Shown: positions 16,366 to 25,390, numbered from the stretch's first letter. The stretch is DNA of 64,000 nucleotides from Nitrososphaera sp. (GCF_013388945.1 NZ_JACAEH010000004.1:62001-126000); one strand, 5' to 3'. Made by a program: numbers and translations. Notes: a model not told the origin generated them from the letters alone.

Positions 16366-16487
16366 GGTAAGCCGGTCATAGCGGCAGGGTGCGACCCGGT
16401 CCCATTCCGAACCCGGAAGTCAAACCTGTCGTCGCTGCTGTGTTACTGATCTGCGTGAGCGGTCGGGAAGCAGCAGTGCTGGCATTA
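16366..16487 (+). rRNA. 5S ribosomal RNA
   Basis: The highly conserved 5S core is present: CCGGTCATAGCGGC, then CCCATTCCGAACCCGGAAGT and the late segment GATCTGCGTGAGCGGTCGGG. The 5' GTAAGCC and 3' GGCATTA ends pair imperfectly to close helix I, giving about 120 nt; ends may be off by a few bases. A TATA-like TTAAATT at 16341-16347 lies about 25 nt upstream, so it has its own promoter. No 16S or 23S gene is nearby. Its 3' end touches the stop codon of the convergent gene at 16485. Confidence 0.9.
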
Positions 16488-17057
16488 TCTATCCACATAC
16501 TCTCCAAAGTGCACCTGCTTTAGCAATTGTCGCGTGTGCGTCGCCATCATGTCTATTATTGGAAACACGGCCGCAAGGCCGGCGGGGTCCCACACGCCGG
16601 TTTCTATTATGCAGCAATAGTCGTGCGCCTTGACTTTCAGGCGCTTTACCTCCTCCCTTGTAATGCTCTGTGAAAGGGCCTGCGTCAGCCCGGCGTCCTT
16701 GGCAAGGTAGGTAGAGAGCACGCCTCCGCTCCACCCTAGGTTCGTGGCCTTGCCGTTTTTTAGCTTGTAGTAGGGGCTTGCGTCGAGCAGGTTGTGCGCG
16801 TTGTCGTCGTTGTCTGCCACAAAGTCGTTTGCCACCATGCAGTGGACGTCAAAGAACGGGCCCATCCTTACGACCTCCTCTATGCCGATATAGTCGATAT
16901 TGCCACTTTGCATGGTCACAAAGCCGTCGCGGTTGGCAAGCCAGCGCTCAAAGTAAGGACGCCGCTCGGGCATGACGTCGGCCATGCTGCCTGCCTTGCA
17001 CCGGTAGCCCTGCTCCGAAAGCAGGCGGACAAGCGAGGAGAGGTCAAACACCGGCAA
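16485..17057 (-). CDS. Conserved hypothetical protein
   Basis: A 190-aa soluble alpha/beta protein with no family I can name. It contains several aromatic and acidic patches (YIGIEEVVRMGPFFDVHCMVANDFVADNDDNAH) and a Cys pair in YCCIIETGVWD. There is no signal peptide or membrane helix. It follows the leucyl aminopeptidase gene after 6 bp, so co-transcription is likely, and its stop codon overlaps the 3' end of the 5S rRNA on the other strand. Confidence 0.6.
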   Translation of the reverse strand: MPVFDLSSLVRLLSEQGYRCKAGSMADVMPERRPYFERWLANRDGFVTMQSGNIDYIGIEEVVRMGPFFDVHCMVANDFVADNDDNAHNLLDASPYYKLKNGKATNLGWSGGVLSTYLAKDAGLTQALSQSITREEVKRLKVKAHDYCCIIETGVWDPAGLAAVFPIIDMMATHTRQLLKQVHFGEYVDR

Positions 17058-17063
17058 GGGCGA

Positions 17064-18560
17064 TCACGCAGGTGGCTTTTCCTCTTCCGACAGCTGTTTT
17101 ACCAGCGTCCTTATGCCAAAGCCGGTCGCGCCCTTGGGGTTGTAGCTCCTCTCGTATGTGCCGTCCTGCGTCCACGCGGTGCCTGCGATGTCCATGTGGA
17201 CCCACGGCGCCGAGCCGACAAAGTTTGAGAGAAACGCTGCCGCCGTTATGGCGCCTCCGGGCCGGCCGCCGATGTTCTTGATGTCGGCGTGCGTGCTCTT
17301 TATCTGCTCGTGGAACTCGTCGTACAGCGGGAGGTCCCACATGCGCTCGCCGGTCTTTTCTGCCATCCTGCGCACCCTGTCAGTCAGCTGCTTGTTGTTG
17401 CCAACAAGCGCCGCGACATTGGCGCCAAGCGCGATTATCGCGGCGCCTGTCAGCGTCGCCATGTCTATCACCGCCTTTGGGCTGTAGGTGGCAATGCCGT
17501 AGGCAAGCGCGTCTGCAAGTATCATCCTGCCTTCCGCGTCCGTGTTCAAAACTTCGACGGTCTTGCCGTTGTACATCTTGACGATGTCGCCGGGCCTGTA
17601 CGCGGTGCTTGACGGCATGTTCTCTACAGAAGGCACGATGCCGACGACGTTTACTGCCAGCTTCATCGACGCGACTGCGCGAAGAAGTGCAAGCACGTTG
17701 CACCCGCCGCACTTGTCAAACTTCATCTCGTCCATCTTGTCCCCCGGCTTGAGTGATATCCCGCCCGTGTCAAAGGTGACTGCCTTTCCGACGAGCAGGT
17801 AGGGCTTGGCGTCGCCGGCCCCGTTGTACTCGAGGATTATCAGTTTCGGTGGGTTGTTGCTCCCCTTGCCCACTGCCACTATGCCGCCAAGGCCCATGGT
17901 CTCCATTTCGTAGCGCTCCACCACCCGCGCCTTCATGCCGTACTCGGACGCAAGCGATAGCGCCACCGAGGCAAGGTGCGCCGGCGGGCAGTCGTTTGGA
18001 GGCAGGTTGCCAAGGTCCCGGGCAAAGTTGACTGCCTCTGCCACGTGGCCTGCCTTCTCTGCTATCATCTGAAAGCGCGGCGAGTCCGAGTTTATCAGAA
18101 TCGTGACCTCTTCCACCTTGACAGACTCGGGGTCGGGCGCCTTGTATTTGTCAAAGGAATAGAGGGCAAGGGCGATGCCTTCGGTCATGGCCTCGACCAG
18201 CCCCTCGTCGAGGTTTGAGAACTGCAGTATGGAAAACTCCTTCGTGCCAAGCTCCTTTGCCCGGAGGACCGCCTTGCCTGCCGCTATGCGTGCCATCTCG
18301 TCTGTGAACTGCTTGCGCTTTCCAAGGCCCAGCAGCAGTATCTTTTTCATGGGCCCCTTGCCCAGCGTGTAGACTATCATGCTTGAGCCGAAATTGCCGC
18401 GAAAGTCCTTGTCGTCAAGCGTTTCTTTTATGTACGTCAGGACGGAAGGGTCCAGCTCCTTTGACTGCGAAAAGTTCTGCTCGTTTTCAAAAACGCCGAT
18501 TATCAGAAGCGAGGTCTGTTTCTGGTCTATCTTTGCCTTCTCAACCTTGATCTGGGCCAT
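17064..18560 (-). CDS. pepA: Leucyl aminopeptidase (M17)
   Basis: Cytosolic dinuclear-metal aminopeptidase that trims N-terminal residues from peptides. The 498-aa protein has an N-terminal macro-like domain and a catalytic domain with VGKAVTFDTGGISLKPGDKMDEMKFD (metal ligands Lys/Asp, catalytic region) and the signature NTDAEGRMILADALAYG. DMATLTGAAIIALG and the C-terminal GGRPGGAITAAAFLSNFV segment are also typical. Length matches the family. ATG at 18560. It is the first gene of a short cluster with the hypothetical gene at 16485. Confidence 0.95.
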   Translation of the reverse strand: MAQIKVEKAKIDQKQTSLLIIGVFENEQNFSQSKELDPSVLTYIKETLDDKDFRGNFGSSMIVYTLGKGPMKKILLLGLGKRKQFTDEMARIAAGKAVLRAKELGTKEFSILQFSNLDEGLVEAMTEGIALALYSFDKYKAPDPESVKVEEVTILINSDSPRFQMIAEKAGHVAEAVNFARDLGNLPPNDCPPAHLASVALSLASEYGMKARVVERYEMETMGLGGIVAVGKGSNNPPKLIILEYNGAGDAKPYLLVGKAVTFDTGGISLKPGDKMDEMKFDKCGGCNVLALLRAVASMKLAVNVVGIVPSVENMPSSTAYRPGDIVKMYNGKTVEVLNTDAEGRMILADALAYGIATYSPKAVIDMATLTGAAIIALGANVAALVGNNKQLTDRVRRMAEKTGERMWDLPLYDEFHEQIKSTHADIKNIGGRPGGAITAAAFLSNFVGSAPWVHMDIAGTAWTQDGTYERSYNPKGATGFGIRTLVKQLSEEEKPPA

Positions 18561-18587
18561 GCCAAGAGTTGGACGTGCCTCGTTATT

Positions 18588-18989
18588 TTAAGATGATCGA
18601 AAGTAAAAGCTTTCGCCGTGCGACAGCATCTTTGCCAGTCGCTCAAGCGTGCTGTCAGGGCTGCTGCACGCCGGGTTTATCGACGACAAAAACGCGTCGT
18701 CGTTTTTCCCGCCCTTGAACCAGCCTGCGATTATTTCGCGCACAAGGGGCACGAGCCCTGACCTTGCGCCAAACGCGCCGCGCCTGTTTATGAGCCAGAA
18801 CATTCTAGTCGCGTCGTAGCCCTGCGGGAAAACAGCGGCCTTGGCCTTTATCGCCTCCTGCGAGCCGTGGCCGGCAGTCCTTATCCAGCCTCTGGAAAGA
18901 TTGCTTGCCGCCCTTGCAAACCCCGTGCAGGGGCCGCACGAGTCGTCGTATATGAGAAGCGGCCTTGCAAAGAGCGACGAAAGTGACAC
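18588..18989 (-). CDS. DUF393 (DCC family) thiol-disulfide oxidoreductase-like protein
   Basis: A 133-aa protein whose N terminus LLIYDDSCGPCTGFAR carries the CxxC motif (C18, C21) in the position typical of DCC/DUF393 proteins, a thioredoxin-like group. The middle (MFWLINRRGAFGARSGLVPLVREIIAGW) also fits the family. The name implies dithiol chemistry, but activity is not established for most members. It lies upstream of the aminopeptidase on the same strand, separated by 27 bp. Confidence 0.7.
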   Translation of the reverse strand: MSLSSLFARPLLIYDDSCGPCTGFARAASNLSRGWIRTAGHGSQEAIKAKAAVFPQGYDATRMFWLINRRGAFGARSGLVPLVREIIAGWFKGGKNDDAFLSSINPACSSPDSTLERLAKMLSHGESFYFRSS

Positions 18990-19098
18990 AGCATGATTTC
19001 GCCTGTTTGGCTATTAAGTCTTGCAGGTGGTGGAGCTATCTTTTTATTTTCCTCAAAGTCAGTTTGAGCTGCAGTGGAATTATTCTCCGGTGAAAGAT

Positions 19099-20739
19099 AT
19101 GGGCCTTGACCTGCGCTACCTCGAGCTGAAAAGGAAGATCCGCGAAGTCCGCATGTGGGCTATTCAGGGCATAGCCGAGGCCGGCTCGGGCCACCCCGGC
19201 GCCTCGTTTTCTGCAGCCGAAATAATGGGCACGCTTTACTTCCGCAGGATGAGGCACGACCCGAAAAACCCTTCATGGGACGAGCGGGACTACTTCATCA
19301 ACTCAAAGGCGCACTCGGCGCCCGGATATTACTCGACACTTGCTGTAGCAGGCTACTTCCCGCCCGAAGAGATAAAGACCCTGCGCAAGCTGGGCTCGCG
19401 CCTGCAGGGCCACCCTGTGAGGTATTCCGATCACCAGAAGCACCACAGCGTGCCGGGCATCGAGTATTCCGGCGGCTCGGAGGGCATCGGGCTTTCAGTC
19501 GGCGTCGGCATCGCGCTTGCAAGCCGGCTTGACGGCAAGAAAAACCGCGTCTACGTCATGATAGGGGACGGCGAGTCAAACGAGGGCCAGATATGGGAAG
19601 CGTCCATGGCGGCTGCAAAGTTCAAGCTAGACAACCTTGTAGCGGTGCTTGACAGAAACCGCATTCAGCAGGACGGCTTTACCGAGGACATCATGCCGCT
19701 TGACCCCACCAAGAACAAGTGGGAGGCTTTCAACTGGCAGGTCTTTGAAGTCGACGGTCACAGGGTTGAGCAGCTGATGGACGCGTTCAGCAGGGCTGCG
19801 CTGATAAAAGACAAGCCTGTCATGATAATCGCAAACACGGTCAAGGGGAACGGCGTCAGGCACATGGCAAACAGCCCCCAGTGGCACGGCAAGGCGCCTT
19901 CGAAAAAGCACACGCCGGTCCTGCTTGAAGAGCTTGAAAGCGAGTTTCTCATAGCGCCTTCCATCATAGCTGGCGAGAAGGAGAACTACGAGGACAAGAT
20001 CAAAAAGGCCGAGCGCGAGGGCGTGGAGCTGATACACCTCGACGTGATGGACGGCAGGTTCGTTCCAAACAGCACGTTTTTGGCAGACACGATAAAGAAG
20101 CTCAGGCCGGTGACGACGCTTCCCTTTGACGCCCACCTGATGATAGAAAAACCAATCGACCATATCGACGAGTACATCGACGCAAGGTGCGACATCATAA
20201 CGGTGCACGCAGAAGCCTGCACGGAAAAAGAGTTTGCGGTAATTCAGGAAAGATGCCTTGCGGCAGGAATCAGCCCGGGCATTGCGATAAACCCTAAAAC
20301 AGACGTGCCAAAGTGGCTCTACCCGTATCTTCCCGACCTTGACATCGTAATAGTGATGTCGGTGAACCCCGGCTTTGCAGGGCAGAAGTTCATACCCGAG
20401 ACCCTGCCCAAGATGGTCGCAGTCAACAAAGAATTAAGAGAGCACGGCTTCAAAGGCTACATAGAGGCCGACGGCGGCATCGACGCCACGACCCTGCAGC
20501 CAGTCTACGACGCCGGCGCCCGCATATTTGTCGCAGGAAGCGCCGTGTATGGCAACTCGGACATACACTCTGCAGTCATACACCTGCGCCACAAGGCCGC
20601 TGTAACGCTTGAGAAGAGGCTCCTTGAGCACTCGACAAAACTTGGCATAAGGGCCGACTGGATGAAGGCGCGGAAGAATATATTGATCCCTTACGCATCT
20701 GAACTTGCCATAGAGGAAGAGCTCAATGCTATTAAGTAG
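19099..20739 (+). CDS. Transketolase N-terminal subunit fused to ribulose-phosphate 3-epimerase
   Basis: One frame encodes two pentose phosphate enzymes. Residues 1 to about 282 (from the ATG at 19099) are the thiamine-diphosphate-binding half of transketolase: GSGHPGASFSAAEI, then GDGESNEGQIWEASMAAAKF, the TPP motif. From about residue 283 (near 19945) comes a full ribulose-5-phosphate 3-epimerase barrel: FLIAPSIIAG, HLDVMDGRFVPN, DAHLMIEKP, MSVNPGFAGQKF and EADGGID, including both catalytic Asp residues and the metal-binding His. A 45-residue helical tail follows. The frame is open from a TTG at 19021, but the TK similarity and AT-rich upstream sequence favour the ATG. The C-terminal TK half is the next gene, overlapping by 14 bp. 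Confidence 0.93.
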   Translation: MGLDLRYLELKRKIREVRMWAIQGIAEAGSGHPGASFSAAEIMGTLYFRRMRHDPKNPSWDERDYFINSKAHSAPGYYSTLAVAGYFPPEEIKTLRKLGSRLQGHPVRYSDHQKHHSVPGIEYSGGSEGIGLSVGVGIALASRLDGKKNRVYVMIGDGESNEGQIWEASMAAAKFKLDNLVAVLDRNRIQQDGFTEDIMPLDPTKNKWEAFNWQVFEVDGHRVEQLMDAFSRAALIKDKPVMIIANTVKGNGVRHMANSPQWHGKAPSKKHTPVLLEELESEFLIAPSIIAGEKENYEDKIKKAEREGVELIHLDVMDGRFVPNSTFLADTIKKLRPVTTLPFDAHLMIEKPIDHIDEYIDARCDIITVHAEACTEKEFAVIQERCLAAGISPGIAINPKTDVPKWLYPYLPDLDIVIVMSVNPGFAGQKFIPETLPKMVAVNKELREHGFKGYIEADGGIDATTLQPVYDAGARIFVAGSAVYGNSDIHSAVIHLRHKAAVTLEKRLLEHSTKLGIRADWMKARKNILIPYASELAIEEELNAIK

Positions 20740-21703
20740 CGAGAAAAAGACTGCCGACATGAGGGGCGCCTACGGCGACGCCCTCGTGGAGCTGGGCAAG
20801 TCAGACCCGCGCGTGGTGTGCGTCGGGGGCGACACGACTGACTCGCTCAAGACCAAGAAATTCGGCGACAAGTTCCCCGAGCGCATGTTCAACGTCGGCA
20901 TTGCAGAGGCAAACCTCGTGTCGATTGCCGCCGGCCTTGCGATTGCAGGCAAGGTCTCGTTTGCAAGCACCTACGCGGCATTCATCCCGGGCAGGGCCGT
21001 TGACCAGATCCGCAACACGATATGCTATCCTGCTCTGAACGTCAAGCTTGTTGTATCGCACGGCGGCCTCACGGTGGGGCCTGACGGTGCGTCGCACCAG
21101 CAGATTGAAGACCTGAGCACCACGCGGGCGATGCCCAACATGCGCGTGATTGTCCCGTCAGACGCAGTGGCAGTCAGGCACCTGATAAAGACGATAGCGA
21201 ACACGCCGGGACCGTTTTACATGCGCCTTGCAAGGCCGACGACGGAGCTCGTGTATTCCGAGTCGACGCCGGCTGAGCAGTTTACAGTCGGCAGGGGCAA
21301 CGTGCTTGTCGACGGCTCTGACGCCACGATAATAGCGTGCGGTCTGATGGTCGGAAAGGCACTTGAGGCCGCGGCCGCGCTAAAGCGCGAGCAGGGGCTG
21401 GCTGTCCGGGTGGTGGACATGTTCACGATAAAGCCCATTGACACCGGGCTTGTAGCCAAGTGTGCCAGAGAAACCGGCGCGATTGCGACTGCCGAGGAGC
21501 ACAACATCATAGGCGGGCTTGGCTCTGCGGTGTCAGAGGCCGCAGGCGAGACCTATCCGGTCCCGATAAAGCGCGTCGGCGTGAAAGACACTTTTGGCGA
21601 GTCTGCAAGGGACGAGGAGGTTGACACTCTCCTGGAGCAGTACGGGCTGACCGCAACAGAAATAGCAAAGGCAGTGGTGGAAGCAAGGAGTAGGGCCAGA
21701 TGA
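20726..21703 (+). CDS. Transketolase C-terminal subunit
   Basis: The pyrimidine-binding and C-terminal domains of a split transketolase, 325 aa. It contains RMFNVGIAEANLVSIAAGLA (the Glu that activates thiamine diphosphate), VSHGGLTVGPDGASHQQIEDL and VVDMFTIKPIDTGLVAK. It must pair with the N-terminal half encoded just upstream to form the active enzyme transferring two-carbon units between sugar phosphates. The 14-bp overlap with the upstream gene and 4-bp overlap with the downstream transaldolase suggest tight translational coupling. Confidence 0.95.
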   Translation: MLLSSEKKTADMRGAYGDALVELGKSDPRVVCVGGDTTDSLKTKKFGDKFPERMFNVGIAEANLVSIAAGLAIAGKVSFASTYAAFIPGRAVDQIRNTICYPALNVKLVVSHGGLTVGPDGASHQQIEDLSTTRAMPNMRVIVPSDAVAVRHLIKTIANTPGPFYMRLARPTTELVYSESTPAEQFTVGRGNVLVDGSDATIIACGLMVGKALEAAAALKREQGLAVRVVDMFTIKPIDTGLVAKCARETGAIATAEEHNIIGGLGSAVSEAAGETYPVPIKRVGVKDTFGESARDEEVDTLLEQYGLTATEIAKAVVEARSRAR

Positions 21704-22365
21704 AGATATTCCTAGACACGGCAAACCTCGACTCGATAAGAAAGTACAACGACATGGGGCTCGTCGACGGCGTGACAACAAACCCGACGCTCCTCTCAAA
21801 GGAGAAGGGCAACCCTGCAGAGATAATGCGCGAGATTGTAAAGATAATCACCGGCCCAGTCAGCCTGGAAGTGGTCTCAACTGACTATAACGGCATGATG
21901 GAAGAGGCCCACAGGCTGAAAAAGTACGGCAAGAACGTGGTGGTCAAGATCCCCATGATACCGGAGGGCCTGAAGGCCGTGAAAAAGCTAAAGGAAGAAG
22001 GCATACAAACAAACGTGACGCTCGTGTTCTCTGCAAACCAGGCGGTCCTGGCCGCAAAGGCCGGCGCGGCGTACGTCAGCCCGTTCATAGGCAGGCTGGA
22101 CGATGCGGGCCAAAATGGTATGACACTAATCGAGGAGATAGTCAAGATATTCAAAAACTATAACTTCAAGACAGAAGTGCTCGTCGCAAGCGTGAGGCAC
22201 CCGATGCACGTGGTAGAAGCCGGCAAGATAGGCGCGCACGTAGTGACGCTGCCTCCCGATATCCTAGGCAAGATGACGTCGCACCCGCTCACCGACAAGG
22301 GACTTGCCGCTTTCTTGGCGGACTGGGAAAAGGTCAAGAAGGAAAACCCGAAACTGTCAATCTAG
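21700..22365 (+). CDS. Transaldolase (short, fructose-6-phosphate aldolase-like type)
   Basis: A 221-aa single-barrel transaldolase of the short type. MKIFLDTANLDSIRKY, VDGVTTNPTLLSKE and VVVKIPMIPEG are diagnostic; the Schiff-base Lys is K83 in VKIPM. It exchanges dihydroxyacetone units between sugar phosphates, or may act as a fructose-6-phosphate aldolase. With the upstream TK/RPE genes it completes a non-oxidative pentose phosphate operon for making ribose 5-phosphate and erythrose 4-phosphate from glycolytic intermediates. ATGA overlap with the transketolase gene; stop overlaps the convergent VWA gene by 4 bp. Confidence 0.92.
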   Translation: MKIFLDTANLDSIRKYNDMGLVDGVTTNPTLLSKEKGNPAEIMREIVKIITGPVSLEVVSTDYNGMMEEAHRLKKYGKNVVVKIPMIPEGLKAVKKLKEEGIQTNVTLVFSANQAVLAAKAGAAYVSPFIGRLDDAGQNGMTLIEEIVKIFKNYNFKTEVLVASVRHPMHVVEAGKIGAHVVTLPPDILGKMTSHPLTDKGLAAFLADWEKVKKENPKLSI

Positions 22366-23936
22366 TAGCGCAAAAGCTTTATCACTTTTTTCGGCATGTC
22401 CTGCAGCCTGCTGACTGCCAGTATCTTTTCATAGTTCAGGTACTTCAGGTTGTGGCCGATGCCGACGGCGTCGTTCAGGTGCCTGCCTACACCTATTGCG
22501 ACCATCCTTATTCCTGTCTTTCTGTACGAGAGCACCATCGCCCTCACAGCGTCAAAGTCCGACGGCTCGCCGTCAGTCAGCGTCACGAAGATGTCGGGCC
22601 GGAACGACTTTATCGCCGGCTGCAACAATCCATAGACTTCTGCAAGGGGCGTGCCGCCGACTGCCTTTATCTGCGCAAGGCGCCTGGCAGAGGCTGTCGA
22701 CCACTTTACATTTGGCGGTTTTACAACCCAGCACTTTACCTGGCGGTTTTCAGTCGAAAACGCATAGACTGCAAATTTCACCCCGAGGTACGCCAGGGCC
22801 TCGCACAGCGCTACTGTCGCCTGCTTGTATTCAAGCTCGACGTCGGCTATGCTGCTTGAATGATCCAGCAAAAGCACTATCTTTGTCTTTATCGACAGCT
22901 TCATGTCAGCCAGGAAGGGCTTTGGCAGGGCCTCGGTGAAGGTCTCGATGTCAAGCTCCTCGCCGGTCTCGTCGTGCCTCTCTATCCAGCCGGTCTTCCA
23001 GTCCCTAAATGCAGCCTTGACTTTCTGTATCAGGTCAAGGTCGTATATCCTGCTCTCGTCCACGTCCATCCTGCTTGGAACCGAGAGCCCGAAATTCTCG
23101 AGGCTGTCGTAGCCCTTGTTCTCTGTCTTTTTGCTCTCCTTGACAAGCGTCTCGAACTCTTGCAGGACGTCGCTTCCTTCGTAGATCTCTTTTGCCTTTT
23201 CCTCCGCGTCTTTCTCCTTCTTCTTTGTGCGAACAATCTTTTCTATCTGCTTCAAGACGTCGCTCTGCGTCAGCGACGCTCCCATCCTTGTGCGCGGAGC
23301 TAGCACCGGTATTGAAACAAGCGGGTCGAGCTCCAGCATCTTTATCAGCTTTGGTATGTGCTGCTCCACCCACTCCGTGCCGTGGCTGTTTTCAATCGCT
23401 TCTTTTACTACCTCGTTGGCAAATTCGGTTGCCTTTTGCACCTTTTCCTGCTCGCCCCCGAACAGCTCGCCCTTGACGTAGCCTGTGAGGAAGAACTGGG
23501 AAAACGCCTCGGCTATCTTGTACCGGCCGTATATCGTGTTCAAGAGCTGCCGGGACATCCACGATATGCCTTCGTTGAATATCAGCTCGTCTGCCATGCC
23601 CTCCCAGTCCCGCAGGCCGAGTATCTCCACGCGCTTTGTCTCAAGCGTGTTCAGCAGAAAACCGAACGCGTGCTCGTTTGAAAGTACCTTTGACGAGTGC
23701 TTCATGCGCATCGACTCGTACCAGAGCGCGACGCGCCACTGTCGGTATCTCTGAAAGTCAGAGCCCACGTAGTACTGCAGCGCCGGAAGCGAGATCTGGT
23801 TCTTGTCAGGCTTTGCAGCCGCCTGCCTGTCCGGCACCAGCACCACGGTGACGCTGTTGTTTCCGGACCACCTGCGTGAAAGGAACGTGGCGATGTCGAG
23901 GAGGACGTCGTTTCTCATCGTGGCAGCTGCTGACAT
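22362..23936 (-). CDS. VWA-domain protein (CbbO/CoxE/NorD-like)
   Basis: A 524-aa protein with a C-terminal von Willebrand A domain. The MIDAS motif is in LLLDHSSSIADV (D-x-S-x-S), with the distal Thr and Asp in FVTLTDGEPSD. The N-terminal half is helical and charged. Such proteins work with MoxR-type AAA+ ATPases to insert metals or remodel enzyme complexes. The start ATG at 23936 forms a TAATG overlap with the upstream MoxR gene, which is why it is preferred over the GTG at 23999. No client enzyme is adjacent, except the convergent pentose phosphate operon. Confidence 0.82.
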   Translation of the reverse strand: MSAAATMRNDVLLDIATFLSRRWSGNNSVTVVLVPDRQAAAKPDKNQISLPALQYYVGSDFQRYRQWRVALWYESMRMKHSSKVLSNEHAFGFLLNTLETKRVEILGLRDWEGMADELIFNEGISWMSRQLLNTIYGRYKIAEAFSQFFLTGYVKGELFGGEQEKVQKATEFANEVVKEAIENSHGTEWVEQHIPKLIKMLELDPLVSIPVLAPRTRMGASLTQSDVLKQIEKIVRTKKKEKDAEEKAKEIYEGSDVLQEFETLVKESKKTENKGYDSLENFGLSVPSRMDVDESRIYDLDLIQKVKAAFRDWKTGWIERHDETGEELDIETFTEALPKPFLADMKLSIKTKIVLLLDHSSSIADVELEYKQATVALCEALAYLGVKFAVYAFSTENRQVKCWVVKPPNVKWSTASARRLAQIKAVGGTPLAEVYGLLQPAIKSFRPDIFVTLTDGEPSDFDAVRAMVLSYRKTGIRMVAIGVGRHLNDAVGIGHNLKYLNYEKILAVSRLQDMPKKVIKLLRY

Positions 23937-24760
23937 TACCTGTCGCCAAAAATAGAAGTTATCATGTCCATGACCTTCTGGAACTCGACCTGGCCCCACT
24001 GGTCGTACACGTTGGCGTAGACCACCTCCGCGGCCTGCCTCCCGGTAAGGCCGGCTCCGAGCATCTTGGCAAAAGCTATAGTCTCGCGCAAAGACGGGCT
24101 GTAGTACAGCTCCTCTACCGCCGCCGCGTCTCGCAGGTTCCTTGCAAGCTGTATTGCGTGCTTGACGTCGCGGGTCTTTTGCTCGTCCAGGTTGACGTGG
24201 CGCTTTACTATTTCAAGCTCCAGCTCCTCCGGCGGGTAGTCAAGCTTCATGCGCACCGGGAACCTGCTCAAGAGCTGCGGCGGGAGCTCCTTTGTCCCGA
24301 CGTGCGAAAGCGGGTTTATGGTCGCTATCACGAACCAGCCCGGCGCGGCCCTCACTACCTGGCCCTCGGCCTCCTTGAGGACCAGCTGGCGCCTGTCGTC
24401 CAGCGCTTCATCAAGCCTGAGGAGCACGTCGGCCTCGGCCGCGTTCAGCTCGTCAAGGTAGAGCATGCTTCCTTCCTTCATCGACTTTACCAGCACACCT
24501 TCTGCAAAGTTGATCTGGCCGTGTTCCACGGTGCGGGTCCCCACCAGGTGCGACTCTCTGGTGCGCAGCGAAAAGTTCACAGAGTGCAGCGGCTTTTTCA
24601 TCTTGGCCGCAAACTTGCGCACAAGCGTGGTCTTGCCCGTGCCCTTTGGGCCGATGATTAGCACGAACAGGCCTGAGCTGTAGGCCTTGTCCAAAACGTC
24701 GAGGGCGTTGTTCCAGTCAAGGTAAACTATCTCCTGACTGTCAAGTTCTGTCGCTGACAT
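23936..24760 (-). CDS. MoxR-family AAA+ ATPase
   Basis: AAA+ chaperone ATPase of the MoxR/CbbQ/NorQ type, 274 aa from the ATG at 24760. Walker A is GPKGTGKTT (about 36-44), Walker B LYLDELN; the sensor region FVIATINPLSHVGTKELPP and the RFPVRMKLDYPPEE arginine-finger segment are all present. A TTG at 24781 would add 7 residues, but the TATA-like CAAATACC about 26 nt before 24760 favours the shorter form. It is followed directly by a VWA-domain partner. The pair resembles CbbQ-CbbO and NorQ-NorD, so its job is likely to mature or activate a metalloenzyme encoded elsewhere. Confidence 0.85.
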   Translation of the reverse strand: MSATELDSQEIVYLDWNNALDVLDKAYSSGLFVLIIGPKGTGKTTLVRKFAAKMKKPLHSVNFSLRTRESHLVGTRTVEHGQINFAEGVLVKSMKEGSMLYLDELNAAEADVLLRLDEALDDRRQLVLKEAEGQVVRAAPGWFVIATINPLSHVGTKELPPQLLSRFPVRMKLDYPPEELELEIVKRHVNLDEQKTRDVKHAIQLARNLRDAAAVEELYYSPSLRETIAFAKMLGAGLTGRQAAEVVYANVYDQWGQVEFQKVMDMITSIFGDR

Positions 24761-24832
24761 CTGCGCATAATTGCTTTTCAAGGTATTTGAGCGTTTAACG
24801 TCGCTCGGCTATTATATGGCCGGCCGGCATCA

Positions 24833-25390
24833 ATGCACGTGAGCACGCAGGACCTCAAGCAGGACCACGTTACAGTGCGCAGGATCCGCGACATTGCGCA
24901 GCGATGCTCCGACAGGTTGTACGAGGGCGCAAACATCCCGCTTGAAGATATTGATGTCATATCAGTAGTCATCGAAGAGTTCGTCGACGCGTTCCACCAC
25001 GGCAAGGAGGAAAAGGCGTACTTTCCGTCCACGGAAATCAAGAATGATGCGTACGCGGAGGACGTGCGCAAGTTCAAGATAGAGCACGAGTTCGGGCGCA
25101 GGGTCGCGCAGATGATGCGCCGGCACCTGAAAGAATGGAAGAGCGGCGTCGACGGCCGCGAGCCTGTGGCACGGTTCTTGAAGACCTACGCCATCTACGT
25201 CACCGACCACACAGGAAAGGAGGACAGGTTCTTTGACATGATTGAAGAAATGAAAAGCCTTTCAGACAAAGAGGACCGGCAGATACTGGAGCACTATGAA
25301 ATGTGCAAAAACGATGCCGGCGGGAGCGCAAGGATAGAGGAGCTATTGAGGCTCATCGCGTGGCTTGAAGGGCGCGACTGGATGAAATGA
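24833..25390 (+). CDS. Hemerythrin-domain protein
   Basis: A 185-aa cytosolic protein with a four-helix hemerythrin/HHE domain. Likely di-iron ligands are H12 (LKQDH), H55/H56 and E60 (AFHHGKEEKAYF), H85 (IEHEFGRR) and H126 with E130 (VTDHTGKEDRFF). Such proteins bind O2, NO or iron and act in storage, sensing or protection. It is monocistronic with a TATA-like ATTATATGG about 20 nt upstream of the ATG. Confidence 0.85.
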   Translation: MHVSTQDLKQDHVTVRRIRDIAQRCSDRLYEGANIPLEDIDVISVVIEEFVDAFHHGKEEKAYFPSTEIKNDAYAEDVRKFKIEHEFGRRVAQMMRRHLKEWKSGVDGREPVARFLKTYAIYVTDHTGKEDRFFDMIEEMKSLSDKEDRQILEHYEMCKNDAGGSARIEELLRLIAWLEGRDWMK

